Assembly (NCBI GenBank): GCA_028288405.1
Contig: JAQBNS010000052.1
Span: 1 to 64,000, forward strand
Source: Chitinophagaceae bacterium
GTDB taxonomy: Bacteria > Bacteroidota > Bacteroidia > Cytophagales > Cytophagaceae
Direction: 5' to 3'
Length of the DNA stretch: 64,000 nucleotides
In this document: positions 9,439 to 18,937 of the stretch, piece after piece
Layout of the letters: every line of letters begins with the position of its first letter
How positions within the stretch are numbered: position 1 is the first letter of the stretch
The notes under the pieces: generated by a model
Database searches by the model: none
What the model saw: the letters and a program-made list of their open reading frames with translations, nothing else
What the model was told of the DNA's origin: nothing
Program-made: the position numbers and the translations under genes

Positions 9439-9534
9439 TGGTTAGACGTTAGTAAAAAGATAAAAAAAAGAGAGAGAGCAAAATGCTCTCTCTTTTTTTA
9501 TGACTAACGTCTAACGACTAATCACTAACAACTA
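9420..9534. repeat. Heptad inverted repeat, TTAG type (copy E), enclosing an intrinsic terminator
   Basis: Left TTAGACG TTAGTCG TTAGTGG TTAGACG TTAGT (9421-9453); right arm reverse complement TAGTTGT TAGTGAT TAGTCGT TAGACGT TAGTC (9534-9502). Confidence 0.93.
9463..9500. terminator. Bidirectional intrinsic terminator between convergent genes
   Basis: aaaaaaaagagagagagcaaaatgctctctcttttttt. Confidence 0.9.
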
Positions 9535-10047
9535 TTTCTTAAAAATCTCTATCTCGATTTCCAACAGATCACTCTTACCATCACTGGAATCACCCATTTC
9601 GATGACATAACCGTCAGCAGATGTCCATACTTCATCGTTTTTAGAATTGATCGTGAACTTGCCATATTTCTGCGTGAAGTATGCTTGGAAATCATCCAGT
9701 ATACGTTCTTCAGCACTCAAGTTTACATTTTCAATGAACGCTACGCCGAACATTTTTACTTTGTCCTGATCGTCGAAAGTATACATGATCTCTGCATATT
9801 CATTTTCATCAATTTTAGTCTTGTATACCAGAAAATCTTTGCCTTCTCCTTCTATGGCAGAAGCTTCTCCCGCTTTGATAGCCGCTCTTGTGTCTCCAAA
9901 ATTAAACCCTCTGAAAACAGCTGTTTCCGATTTGAAAATTATTTTCAGCTCCGGGGTGTGTTTGCTTAACAAATCGTCCTGTGCTTTCAGGGTAAGTGTG
10001 GTCAAACATAAAGCAACCAATAATGTAAACGTTTTATTCATACTCAT
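9532..10047 (-). CDS. Secreted hypothetical protein
   Basis: 171 aa, signal peptide KTFTLLVALCLTTLTLKAQ. Confidence 0.65.
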   Translation of the reverse strand: MSMNKTFTLLVALCLTTLTLKAQDDLLSKHTPELKIIFKSETAVFRGFNFGDTRAAIKAGEASAIEGEGKDFLVYKTKIDENEYAEIMYTFDDQDKVKMFGVAFIENVNLSAEERILDDFQAYFTQKYGKFTINSKNDEVWTSADGYVIEMGDSSDGKSDLLEIEIEIFKK

Positions 10048-10098
10048 AAATTTTAAAACTGAATCAAGGTATAAAATTTATGAAAAAGAACCAAAAAC

Positions 10099-10578
10099 TT
10101 ACACCAAAGCAATGCCATTTAAGCCGTGCTCAGACAAATAAGAATTGAAATATTCCTTTTCTGCACTCACTTCTCTACCTATCCAGGCCGGTAGCGTAAA
10201 TTTTTCGTCCACTTTTTCCAGTTCTATCTCTGCTATCCAAAGCCCCTGATGCTTTCCTAAAAACTCGTCCACTTCCCAGCATTTCCCGTTTACCTCAATA
10301 TTTCTACGGATTTTTTGTATTTCATTGACGATAAAAGCATCAAATAAGGCTTCTGCAGAAGAAACCGAGATGTTTGTTTCAATCTCCGTTCGGCTTATTC
10401 CGGATGTCAGTCCCTTCACCGTCAGAAAAGCCTGATCAGCTTTGATGCGAATGCGAATAGTTTTGGAAGGATCGGTACTTAAATAACCTTGACGCAGGTA
10501 AATACCCTTTTCTTTAGCTAATTCTGCTCTGTGTTCCGGCAGAATCAAAAATTTACGTTCTATTTCTATTGTTTTCAC
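10099..10578 (-). CDS. CYTH domain protein (triphosphate-binding)
   Basis: N-terminal EIERKFLI motif, LRQGYLSTDPSKTIRIRIKADQAFLTVKG. Confidence 0.9.
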   Translation of the reverse strand: MKTIEIERKFLILPEHRAELAKEKGIYLRQGYLSTDPSKTIRIRIKADQAFLTVKGLTSGISRTEIETNISVSSAEALFDAFIVNEIQKIRRNIEVNGKCWEVDEFLGKHQGLWIAEIELEKVDEKFTLPAWIGREVSAEKEYFNSYLSEHGLNGIALV

Positions 10579-11249
10579 TTTCTGTCCTTAGAACCGTCGT
10601 CACCGTCACTCTCTTTCCACTGTTCTTTGAGTCCACCCTTTTTGACAGATTTGATAAACTTAGACCAGGCAAAAGGATTGAGCAAAGAAATGGTCGGTGC
10701 AAAAAAGCGTTGTTCCTGCTTATTGACTTGCTGGTTCATGTAGTACTTATGATTCATGTTACCATCCGCGCCCATGTTGTACATCATCCGCTTCATGACC
10801 TGATCGTTCAGGTTTTCATTCATATTGTTCATGTCCTGTTCGGGCAGTCTGAGCGCAATAAAAGCTTCTTTAAATATTTGTTCCGTCGGCCAGGGCAAAA
10901 CCTCTACATCCGGCAGAGACAGCGTATCTTCCGATAAAGAGATGATCAAAGACCACTTGTCGTCTTTAATGTTCTTCGGAATAGTAAATGTCTTCTCCCT
11001 GTATCCTACTGCTCTGATGGCAACCGTATCCCCTTCTAAAGTCGGCATGGAAAAATAGCCCAGAAAGTTGGAGGTCGTCCCTCTTCCTGATTTGGGAATA
11101 TAAATATGTACACTTGGAATACCGTAAGAACTGTCGCCAGACACGACCAAACCTGAGAATTGAATGATTTTAGGCTTTCCTTGCGCCTTTAAGTCAGCGA
11201 CTTGGAATGCTAAAAACAGCGTAAAGACGATAAGGAATATATTTCGCAT
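10575..11249 (-). CDS. Carboxypeptidase-regulatory-like domain protein, secreted
   Basis: Preferred start MRNIFLIVFTLFLAFQVADLKAQ; FSGLVVSGDSSYGIPSVHIYIPKSGRGTTSNFLGYFSM. Confidence 0.75.
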   Translation of the reverse strand: MRNIFLIVFTLFLAFQVADLKAQGKPKIIQFSGLVVSGDSSYGIPSVHIYIPKSGRGTTSNFLGYFSMPTLEGDTVAIRAVGYREKTFTIPKNIKDDKWSLIISLSEDTLSLPDVEVLPWPTEQIFKEAFIALRLPEQDMNNMNENLNDQVMKRMMYNMGADGNMNHKYYMNQQVNKQEQRFFAPTISLLNPFAWSKFIKSVKKGGLKEQWKESDGDDGSKDRK

Positions 11250-11379
11250 GGTATTGATAGCGGTCCCGATTTTTCTGCGATGTCTATACCGAACCCAATA
11301 GCGATCGGGACTCGGACTTTCATCACTAATTAACAAAGAAATAATAAGTTTTGACTATTTTTAAGTAATCTTTTTTGTT

Positions 11380-11781
11380 ATGATACGAATCAAACATACA
11401 GATATCAGCAAAGGAGCGGAAATCTACAAAGCTCTCAGCGACGAATCGCGCATTCGTATCCTGCATCTTATTCTTAAGAATAAAGAAATGTGTATTTCTG
11501 ATCTGGAATTGATACTTGATTTCACACAAACTAAAACGTCTCGTCACCTGACTTATTTGAAAAATACGGGATTAGTCAAACATCAAAAGACGGATCAATG
11601 GGTGTATTATTACATCAACAATTCTTACCACGATATCGTCACGAAATTATTCTCTTTCTTCAGCAAAGATCCTGTCTTGCAAAAAGACATTACCGAATAC
11701 CGCACGCTTTATTCCAACAATGAATTAGCGATACGAAAACTGCATTCGAAACAGAATAAATATATTGTACCGGAATTGTGA
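11380..11781 (+). CDS. ArsR family transcriptional regulator
   Basis: Winged helix pattern KALSDESRIRILHLILKNKEMCISDLELILDFTQTKTSRHLTYLKNTGLVKHQKTDQWVYYYI. Confidence 0.9.
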   Translation: MIRIKHTDISKGAEIYKALSDESRIRILHLILKNKEMCISDLELILDFTQTKTSRHLTYLKNTGLVKHQKTDQWVYYYINNSYHDIVTKLFSFFSKDPVLQKDITEYRTLYSNNELAIRKLHSKQNKYIVPEL

Positions 11782-11858
11782 AAAGTGAGTGGTGAAGAGT
11801 GAAGGGTATACATATTAACCTTAATCTCCATTCACTCTTCACTGTTCACCCTTCACGC
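11776..11858. repeat. Heptad inverted repeat, GTGAA type (copy D)
   Basis: Left TTGTGAA AAGTGAG TGGTGAA GAGTGAA; right arm reverse complement GCGTGAA GGGTGAA CAGTGAA GAGTGAA (11858-11831). Confidence 0.9.
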
Positions 11859-11890
11859 TATAACAAACATTAAACAATTAACCACCTGAA

Positions 11891-12196
11891 ATGAAATACA
11901 AAAAACACATTTTCATCTGCACCAATCAAAAACCAGACGGCAAAAAAAGTTGCGGCGAAGTGCACGGCATGGAGTTGGTAGAAGCGTTCAAGCAATTGGT
12001 AAAAGACAAGGATTTGTCAGTAGATGTCAGGGCGCAGAAAGCAGGCTGTTTGGATGTGTGCGGTTTCGGCCCTGCCCTGGTGGTATATCCGGAAGGAATC
12101 TTTTATGGCAAAGTACAGTTAGAAGATGTACAGGAAATCTTTGACAAACACATTATACACAACGAACCGGTGGAGCGTTTGCGTTTGAAATTTTAG
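11891..12196 (+). CDS. (2Fe-2S) ferredoxin domain-containing protein
   Basis: HIFICTNQKPDGKKSCGEVHG...RAQKAGCLDVCGFGPALVVYPEGIFYGKVQ. Confidence 0.85.
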   Translation: MKYKKHIFICTNQKPDGKKSCGEVHGMELVEAFKQLVKDKDLSVDVRAQKAGCLDVCGFGPALVVYPEGIFYGKVQLEDVQEIFDKHIIHNEPVERLRLKF

Positions 12197-12197
12197 T

Positions 12198-12890
12198 ATG
12201 AGGACTTACGAACATATCTTCTTTGACCTGGATCATACCCTGTGGGATTTCAGTGCGAACTGTGCGGAAACGTTGACGGAGCTGCATGAACGTCATCAGC
12301 TGCATCGTTTGGATATTCTATTGCCTGATTTCATCACCCACTACCGTCAGATCAATGACAGCATGTGGGATGATTTACACAAAGGTAAAGTGACCATCGA
12401 AGAAGTGCGCAATCACCGCTTTGCTCATACCTTTAAATTATTCGGTCTGGATGCGAGTCATGTGCCTGCAGGTTTGGATGAACAATTCATCGCACTTTGC
12501 CCTACTAAATCCAATGTATTTCCGCACACACACGCTGTGCTGGATTACTTGTCGGAAAAATATGTGTTGCACATTTTGACCAATGGTTTTCGTGAAACAC
12601 AAAGAACGAAATTGCAAAGCGCAAAACTGGATCATTACTTTGAACATGTAATTCATGCCGATGAAAGCGGCTATATGAAACCGGATAAACGTATGTTTGA
12701 TTACGCCTTACAAACAGCCGGGATAGAAACGCACCAGTGCATCATGATCGGAGACGATTTGTATGCCGATGTTTTGGGCGCAAAGAACGTAGGAATGGAT
12801 CAGGTCTTCGTCAACAGACTTGGAACAAAACATAATGAATTATTAACCTATGAAATTGATTGCTTAAGTACCCTCAAAACTTTTTTATAA
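12198..12890 (+). CDS. HAD-superfamily hydrolase, YjjG-like noncanonical nucleotidase
   Basis: HIFFDLDHTLWDF, LHILTNGF, KPDKRMFDYAL, MIGDDLYADVLGA. Confidence 0.85.
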   Translation: MRTYEHIFFDLDHTLWDFSANCAETLTELHERHQLHRLDILLPDFITHYRQINDSMWDDLHKGKVTIEEVRNHRFAHTFKLFGLDASHVPAGLDEQFIALCPTKSNVFPHTHAVLDYLSEKYVLHILTNGFRETQRTKLQSAKLDHYFEHVIHADESGYMKPDKRMFDYALQTAGIETHQCIMIGDDLYADVLGAKNVGMDQVFVNRLGTKHNELLTYEIDCLSTLKTFL

Positions 12891-14503
12891 TGAGCCAGAG
12901 CAACAACTACAACGAACCACTGCTCCACTATGCTTCCGGATCTACCGAAAGAAAAGCCTTAGAGCAAGCCCTGCAGGAATTGAAAAGCCAGGTACTGGAT
13001 ATTCCTCAATTGATCGATGGAAAAGAAATACGATCCAACGATCGTCATGAGATTCGCCCACCGCATGAGTTGTCGCACACTTTGGGTCATTTCCATCGGG
13101 GTAATTCACAACATGTGCAACAAGCCATTGATGCTGCATTAAGAGCAAAGACGGATTGGATGAATAAAAGTATAGACGACCGTTGCGCCATTTTTAGTCG
13201 CGCGGCCGAATTGCTGGCCGGCAAGTACCGTTTCAAAATCAATGCGGCAACGATGTTATGCCAATCTAAAAATGCTTATCAGGCAGAAATAGATTCTGCT
13301 TGTGAGTTGATTGATTTTTTACGCATCCATGTTCACTTTTACAAAGAGATCAACAACATACAACCTTACTCACCGGAAGGCATTCACAACTATAGTGAAT
13401 ACAGACCGCTGGAAGGTTTTGTATTAGCCATTACTCCATTTAATTTCACCGCTATTGCCGGCAACTTACCGACTGCTCCCGCATTGATGGGAAATACAGT
13501 CGTTTGGAAACCTGCTTTCAGTCAAATCTATTCTGCCTGGGTGATCATGCAAGTCTTGCAGGAAGCAGGTTTGCCGGATGGTGTCATCAACTTGATTTAT
13601 ACTGACGGCCCCGAGACAGGCGATATCGTATTCCAACATCCTGAGTTTGGCGGATTACATTATACCGGAAGTACACAAGTCTTTGATCACTTATGGAAAA
13701 CCATCAGTGACAATCTTCCGAACTACAAATCGTATCCGCGCATTGTAGGAGAAACAGGAGGAAAAGATTTTGTATTGGCACATCCTTCGGCCAACGTGAA
13801 AGCCTTGTCCATCGCGTTGATCAGAGGAGCATTTGAATTTCAGGGACAAAAATGTTCTGCCGCTTCCAGAGCGTATATTCCAAAAAGTATTTGGGATACG
13901 GTAAGAGATACCATGCTCGATATTTTAAAGCAGGTAAAAACCGGGAGTGTGGAAGACTTCACTTGTCTTGTTAATGCAGTCATTGACGAACGTGCCTACG
14001 ACAAGATCATGGGGTATATCCATTACGCAAAGGAAAGTATAACCTCTACTGTATTAGCAGGAGGTATAGGCAGTAAAGAGAAAGGCTATTTCATTCAACC
14101 GACTATTGTACAAGTTACCGACCCCATGCATAAACTCATGCAAGAGGAAATATTTGGACCGGTGTTGAGTATCTACGTTTACGAAGATCATCAATTTGAA
14201 GAAACGCTGAACCTCATCAATACGACTTCGCCTTACGCATTAACCGGTGCTTTATTTTCCGAAGACGAACAAGTGATCCAGGATGTTTTAGTGAAACTTC
14301 GTTTTGCAGCAGGCAATTTCTACATCAACGACAAGCCTACAGGTGCAGTGGTGAACCAACAACCTTTTGGCGGTGCACGAAGATCAGGAACCAATGACAA
14401 AGCAGGATCTATGTTGAATCTATTGCGTTGGACCTCTCCGCGATCTGTCAAACGAAATTTTGAACCACCGGTCCATTATGATTATCCATTCATGAAACTA
14501 TAA
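12890..14503 (+). CDS. pruA: L-glutamate gamma-semialdehyde dehydrogenase (1-pyrroline-5-carboxylate dehydrogenase)
   Basis: Start MSQSNNYNEP; FNFTAIAGNLPTAPALMGNTVVWKP, VGETGGKDFVLAHPSANV, FEFQGQKCSAASRAYIP, EEIFGPVLSIYVY. Confidence 0.92.
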   Translation: MSQSNNYNEPLLHYASGSTERKALEQALQELKSQVLDIPQLIDGKEIRSNDRHEIRPPHELSHTLGHFHRGNSQHVQQAIDAALRAKTDWMNKSIDDRCAIFSRAAELLAGKYRFKINAATMLCQSKNAYQAEIDSACELIDFLRIHVHFYKEINNIQPYSPEGIHNYSEYRPLEGFVLAITPFNFTAIAGNLPTAPALMGNTVVWKPAFSQIYSAWVIMQVLQEAGLPDGVINLIYTDGPETGDIVFQHPEFGGLHYTGSTQVFDHLWKTISDNLPNYKSYPRIVGETGGKDFVLAHPSANVKALSIALIRGAFEFQGQKCSAASRAYIPKSIWDTVRDTMLDILKQVKTGSVEDFTCLVNAVIDERAYDKIMGYIHYAKESITSTVLAGGIGSKEKGYFIQPTIVQVTDPMHKLMQEEIFGPVLSIYVYEDHQFEETLNLINTTSPYALTGALFSEDEQVIQDVLVKLRFAAGNFYINDKPTGAVVNQQPFGGARRSGTNDKAGSMLNLLRWTSPRSVKRNFEPPVHYDYPFMKL

Positions 14504-14565
14504 CCCTGATTCATATGATTGGAATGATTAGCATGAAGCTTATCGTTAAAGTTTAATTTGTTAAA

Positions 14566-15615
14566 ATGAAAAAGTACATCTATACGCTTTCACTCCTCTT
14601 TTCTTTTCTTGCTGCACCTGCACAACTAAAAATTGCACAAGTATATATCGCGCCTTTCCGTCACGACGCAGACGGCGCCTATACGCTTATTCACGATGAC
14701 TTTGGCGCTGAATATGCCAGAGGCATTGAAGAATACATCGATACGATGAATTACAATAGAAAACTACCCATTTGCTTTGCAGCCATTGTTGGAGAATGTG
14801 ATCAGGAAGATTGGACGAAAGCCAAAGACATGATTGGACACGGACATCAAATCCTGAACCACTCCATGACACACAAATGCGGACAGGTGCAGAGCTGGTG
14901 TACGTTTGGGAATTGGAACGAAAAAGATTTTCCGACAGAGATAGATAAAAGCACCGAACTCATTTTGAAAAATACCGGCAAGCATCCCGCTTTTTTTGTT
15001 TTTCCTTTTGACCTATTTACCGATACCATGTTACACTATTTGGAAGCCAAACATTATATCGGTGCCAGAGCAGGCAAGCAAAATATCTTAAATAGCGCTG
15101 TGCTATCGGACCCCTTCTTATTAAACTTCGCAGTCTTCAGACCAGGAGAACCCGTTTCAGCTTTGAACGACATGGCAGACAAAGCGACTCAAAGCAAATC
15201 ATGGGCAGTACGTGTGATGCACGGTATAGAAGATGAAAGCTGGGCACAAATCACTGCCGAAGAATATGCGACTCACCTGGACTACCTCCAGCAACAAGTC
15301 AAGCAAAACAAATTGTGGATGGCTACGCTTTCGGATGTCGTCACTTATCAGTACAATAAAGAAGCGGCGGTAACAAAAATTGCAGAACAAAACAAAGATG
15401 GTCTGCCTACAAAAATTATCGTTGAACTAAAAAACATCAAGTTGCCCAGTGGAGACCTGATGTCGCATGATACATTAACCATTGTATTGAAGCACTTGAA
15501 AGCAACCCCTAAAACTATTTCTCAGTCGCAACTCTACATCCCCTTTGAAATTCGAGACGACAAAGTAATATTCGATATCAATTTACCTGTCAACGAAATT
15601 GTGTTGACTTACTAA
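14566..15615 (+). CDS. Secreted polysaccharide deacetylase-like protein
   Basis: Signal peptide; YTLIHDDFGAEY, GHQILNHSMTHKCG motif. Confidence 0.75.
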   Translation: MKKYIYTLSLLFSFLAAPAQLKIAQVYIAPFRHDADGAYTLIHDDFGAEYARGIEEYIDTMNYNRKLPICFAAIVGECDQEDWTKAKDMIGHGHQILNHSMTHKCGQVQSWCTFGNWNEKDFPTEIDKSTELILKNTGKHPAFFVFPFDLFTDTMLHYLEAKHYIGARAGKQNILNSAVLSDPFLLNFAVFRPGEPVSALNDMADKATQSKSWAVRVMHGIEDESWAQITAEEYATHLDYLQQQVKQNKLWMATLSDVVTYQYNKEAAVTKIAEQNKDGLPTKIIVELKNIKLPSGDLMSHDTLTIVLKHLKATPKTISQSQLYIPFEIRDDKVIFDINLPVNEIVLTY

Positions 15616-15623
15616 AAGACATT

Positions 15624-16232
15624 ATGAATAAAATATTAGTCTTGTTTGCCCATCCTAAATTTGAAAAGTCAAGAGCGAATCAGGCTTTGGTGCAACACAT
15701 TCCCAAAGATCCGTTCATTACATTTCATGATTTGTATGAAACGTATCCTGACTTTAACATTGATGTGGCTTATGAACAAAAATTAGCTTCCGAACATCAG
15801 ATCATTGTCTGGCATCATCCCTTCTTCTGGTATAGCGCGCCTCCCTTGATGAAACAATGGATTGATCTGGTACTTGATTTCGGTTGGGCTTATGGACCCG
15901 GAGGCAACGCCTTGCAAGGCAAATTAATATTTAACACCATTACTTCGGGAGGTCCGAGGGAAGTATATAGTTCGGAAGGTTATAACCGATTTACGGTCAA
16001 TGAACTTTTAGCACCCTTCAATCAAACGGCCTTCTTGTGCAAAATGACTTATCTACCACCCTTCGCGCTGCAAGGTACACACCGCATCAGTCAGGAAGAG
16101 TTAGATAGAAAAGCCCTGTTGTATGGTCAGGTGTTGCACAAAATGATTTATGAAGAATTTGATGTCAATGACATCCAACAACATGAATTCCTGGATCAGT
16201 GGATCGAAGCTGTGAATGATCGGGTGAAATAA
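15624..16232 (+). CDS. NAD(P)H oxidoreductase, KefF/KefG-like flavodoxin-fold
   Basis: ILVLFAHPKFEKSRANQALVQHI, QIIVWHHPFFWYSAPPLMKQWIDLVLDFGWAYG; next to KefB/KefC-like antiporter. Confidence 0.85.
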   Translation: MNKILVLFAHPKFEKSRANQALVQHIPKDPFITFHDLYETYPDFNIDVAYEQKLASEHQIIVWHHPFFWYSAPPLMKQWIDLVLDFGWAYGPGGNALQGKLIFNTITSGGPREVYSSEGYNRFTVNELLAPFNQTAFLCKMTYLPPFALQGTHRISQEELDRKALLYGQVLHKMIYEEFDVNDIQQHEFLDQWIEAVNDRVK

Positions 16233-16240
16233 AATTCATA

Positions 16241-16403
16241 CGCTGGTGCAAGCATCTTTGCTTGTACACACGCTGGTGCAAGCGTCTATGCTTGTACCCA
16301 AAATAATTTAGAGCGTCCCGCTCGAAGATTGAGGAACAATGAATAACCCCGAGCGAGACGCTCTATAAAGTTATAGGAACAAGCGTAGACGCTTGCACCA
16401 GCG
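16241..16403. repeat. Nested repeat element built from ~30-bp hairpin units
   Basis: Two direct units at 16241 and 16271 (cgctggtgcaagc...gcttgtac), inverted unit 16379-16403; inner inverted pair gagcgtcccgctcg (16311-16324) / cgagcgagacgctc (16350-16363). Confidence 0.9.
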
Positions 16404-16445
16404 ATAAACAGCACATAAATTGAATAATTATAAATTCAAAAAGCT

Positions 16446-18314
16446 ATGGAAGGATTTCTAAGTCAAGCTGTCATTTACCTTGCCGCTGCCATTGTTTGCG
16501 TTCCGATCGCCAAGAAGCTTGGCATGGGCTCTGTATTGGGTTACTTGCTGGCAGGTATTTTGATCGGACCCTTCGTGCTCGGATTTATTGGGAGCGAAGG
16601 AAAAGACATCATGCACTTTGCAGAGTTTGGTGTCGTGATGATGTTATTCTTAATAGGATTAGAACTGGAACCTTCGCACATCTGGAAGATGCGACAACTC
16701 ATTGCCGGCATGGGCATATTGCAATTGGCGGGAACTTCCATGTTACTTTTTGCAGGAGCAGTAGCGCTTAAGTTCCCATGGCAAGCGGCGCTGTCCATTA
16801 GTTTAGCCTTCTCCATGTCTTCTACCGCCATTGTCTTACAATCCCTCAAAGAAAAAGGATTGATGCAAACCGCGGCAGGAAGCAGTTCCTTCGCCGTATT
16901 ATTGTTCCAGGACATCTCCGTAATTCCTATTCTAGCCTTTCTTCCTTTGATTGCATTGGCCGGTCCGCACCTTGCGGATCCTACGCACCATACTTTGCTG
17001 GAAGATTTTCCTTCCTGGATGAAAACGGTTGCCGTTATTCTATCCGTGGCGCTTGTGATTCTAGCCGGCCGGTACATTGTTGTTCCATTACTTCGCTTAA
17101 TTGCGAAGACGCATCTTAGAGAATTATTTACAGCCAGCGCTTTACTCATCGTTCTGGCCATTGCTTATTTGATGGAGATCGTCGGCTTAAGCCCTGCATT
17201 GGGTACCTTCCTGGCCGGTGTAGTGTTAGCCAATAGCGAATACCGTCACGAACTGGAAGGTGATTTGGAACCCTTTAAAGGCTTACTATTGGGATTATTT
17301 TTTATTGCTGTCGGCGCGTCTATCAACTTTGAACTCATCGCAGCTCATGCCGCTACGCTTGTTCTCATTGTATCAGCCACAATGATTGTGAAAGCATTGG
17401 TATTGTTTATTACCGGAAAAATCTTTGATCTCAAATTTGATCAGAATTTATTATTTGCCATCGGACTCTCACAAGTCGGTGAATTTGCTTTTGTATTATT
17501 GTCTTTCATTAATGAACTGAATATTCTTTCTACCAACTGGATTAACCTGATGATGGCGGCCACCGCGATCAGCATGACCATCACTCCTTTGCTTTTATTG
17601 CTCAATGAAAAAGTCATACAACCCAGACTCAATACCAATGCACAGGAAGAAAGAGAATCTGACGTGGTCAATCACAACCACCGTGTGGTCATTGCAGGTT
17701 TTTCACATTTCGGCAGTACCATCGGAAGATTTCTGAGAGCTAATAAAATTGAATGTACCATTCTTGATAATAATTCTGATACCGTAGATCTGCTGCGCAA
17801 AATGGGATTTCAGGTTCATTACGGAGATGCGACACGTGCCGACCTTATGGAAATAGCGGGAGCGAATGAAGCAGAAATTTTAATCATCGCCATCAATGAA
17901 CCGGAAACCACCAAGCGCGTAGCAGAGATGGCCAAAAAACATTTCCCGAATCTGGAAATCATGGTGAGAGCACAAGACCGCTATGAAGCTTACGAAATCA
18001 TGGATCTGGGATTGAGAAATATTTACCGCGATACAATTGATACGTCTATACGATTGGGAGTTGATGTCTTGAAGAAATTAGGATTCAGAAGTTATACTGC
18101 GACACGTGCCGGACAAAATTTCTTTAAATACGATGAAGCAGCCATGTGGAGATTGGCCAAAAGCAGACACAACCTTAAACAATACATCTCTGACGTGAAA
18201 CAGGAAATGGCCTTGCAGGAAGAAATTCTATCGGGGGATTTACATTCACATCCCGCACACCTCGATCATTCCTGGGATAGTGAAGCCATCAGAGAAGCCG
18301 TTAACAAACAATAA
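16446..18314 (+). CDS. Monovalent cation:proton antiporter-2 family, KefB/KefC-like
   Basis: 622 aa; GYLLAGILIGPFVLGFI, FSMSSTAIVLQSL, C-terminal RCK/TrkA-N VVIAGFSHFGSTIGRFL. Confidence 0.9.
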   Translation: MEGFLSQAVIYLAAAIVCVPIAKKLGMGSVLGYLLAGILIGPFVLGFIGSEGKDIMHFAEFGVVMMLFLIGLELEPSHIWKMRQLIAGMGILQLAGTSMLLFAGAVALKFPWQAALSISLAFSMSSTAIVLQSLKEKGLMQTAAGSSSFAVLLFQDISVIPILAFLPLIALAGPHLADPTHHTLLEDFPSWMKTVAVILSVALVILAGRYIVVPLLRLIAKTHLRELFTASALLIVLAIAYLMEIVGLSPALGTFLAGVVLANSEYRHELEGDLEPFKGLLLGLFFIAVGASINFELIAAHAATLVLIVSATMIVKALVLFITGKIFDLKFDQNLLFAIGLSQVGEFAFVLLSFINELNILSTNWINLMMAATAISMTITPLLLLLNEKVIQPRLNTNAQEERESDVVNHNHRVVIAGFSHFGSTIGRFLRANKIECTILDNNSDTVDLLRKMGFQVHYGDATRADLMEIAGANEAEILIIAINEPETTKRVAEMAKKHFPNLEIMVRAQDRYEAYEIMDLGLRNIYRDTIDTSIRLGVDVLKKLGFRSYTATRAGQNFFKYDEAAMWRLAKSRHNLKQYISDVKQEMALQEEILSGDLHSHPAHLDHSWDSEAIREAVNKQ

Positions 18315-18337
18315 ATTTCATTTTCTAACCTTGTATC

Positions 18338-18925
18338 ATGAATCCGATTCTCAATCAAAATTTATTTTTAGTCAAAGAACATGTGGGTATGTTCAAGGCA
18401 GCCAATAACTTTGATATTTATAATCCCAACAGCAAAGAAATCCTGTTGACCTGCAGAGAACCCAACCTTGGATTTCTTACCAAGATATTCCGCTTCACGG
18501 ATTACAAACGCATGACTCCTTTTGATATTGAAGTAAAAACACCCACCGGAGAAAAAATATTGTCTGTGAAGAGAGGTGTTTCATTCTTTGTATCCACAGT
18601 AGAAGTATTTGATGAGAAAGATCAGCGCGTAGGAATATTCAAACAACAGTTTTTCTCTATAGGCGGAAAATTCAATGTACTCGATAACGGAGAACATGTC
18701 ATCTGCACTTTGCAAGGGAAATGGACAAGCTGGGATTTTAAATTCATGAAGGACAATACAGAATATGCACACGTCACAAAAAAATGGGCAGGTATAGGGA
18801 AAGAGTTATTTACTACTGCTGATAATTACATATTGGAAATTAAAGATACGGTAGAGCCAGAGAGTCCGCTAAGATTGCTTGTTCTGGCAGCAGTGTTGTG
18901 TATCGATATGGTATTGAAAGAATAA
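18338..18925 (+). CDS. LURP-one/phospholipid scramblase-related protein
   Basis: NQNLFLVKEHVGMFKAANNFDIYNP...VFDEKDQRVGIFKQQFFSIGGKFNVLD tubby-like pattern. Confidence 0.7.
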   Translation: MNPILNQNLFLVKEHVGMFKAANNFDIYNPNSKEILLTCREPNLGFLTKIFRFTDYKRMTPFDIEVKTPTGEKILSVKRGVSFFVSTVEVFDEKDQRVGIFKQQFFSIGGKFNVLDNGEHVICTLQGKWTSWDFKFMKDNTEYAHVTKKWAGIGKELFTTADNYILEIKDTVEPESPLRLLVLAAVLCIDMVLKE

Positions 18926-18937
18926 AAACATTGATCT

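Noticed and set aside
14504-14560. ATGATTGGAATGATTAGCATGA words before the deacetylase-like gene
   Set aside because: Short repeat-like words without an inverted partner; too weak to call a member of the repeat family.
16541-17161. 206-aa minus-strand ORF
   Set aside because: Antisense to the kefB-like gene with no domain signature.
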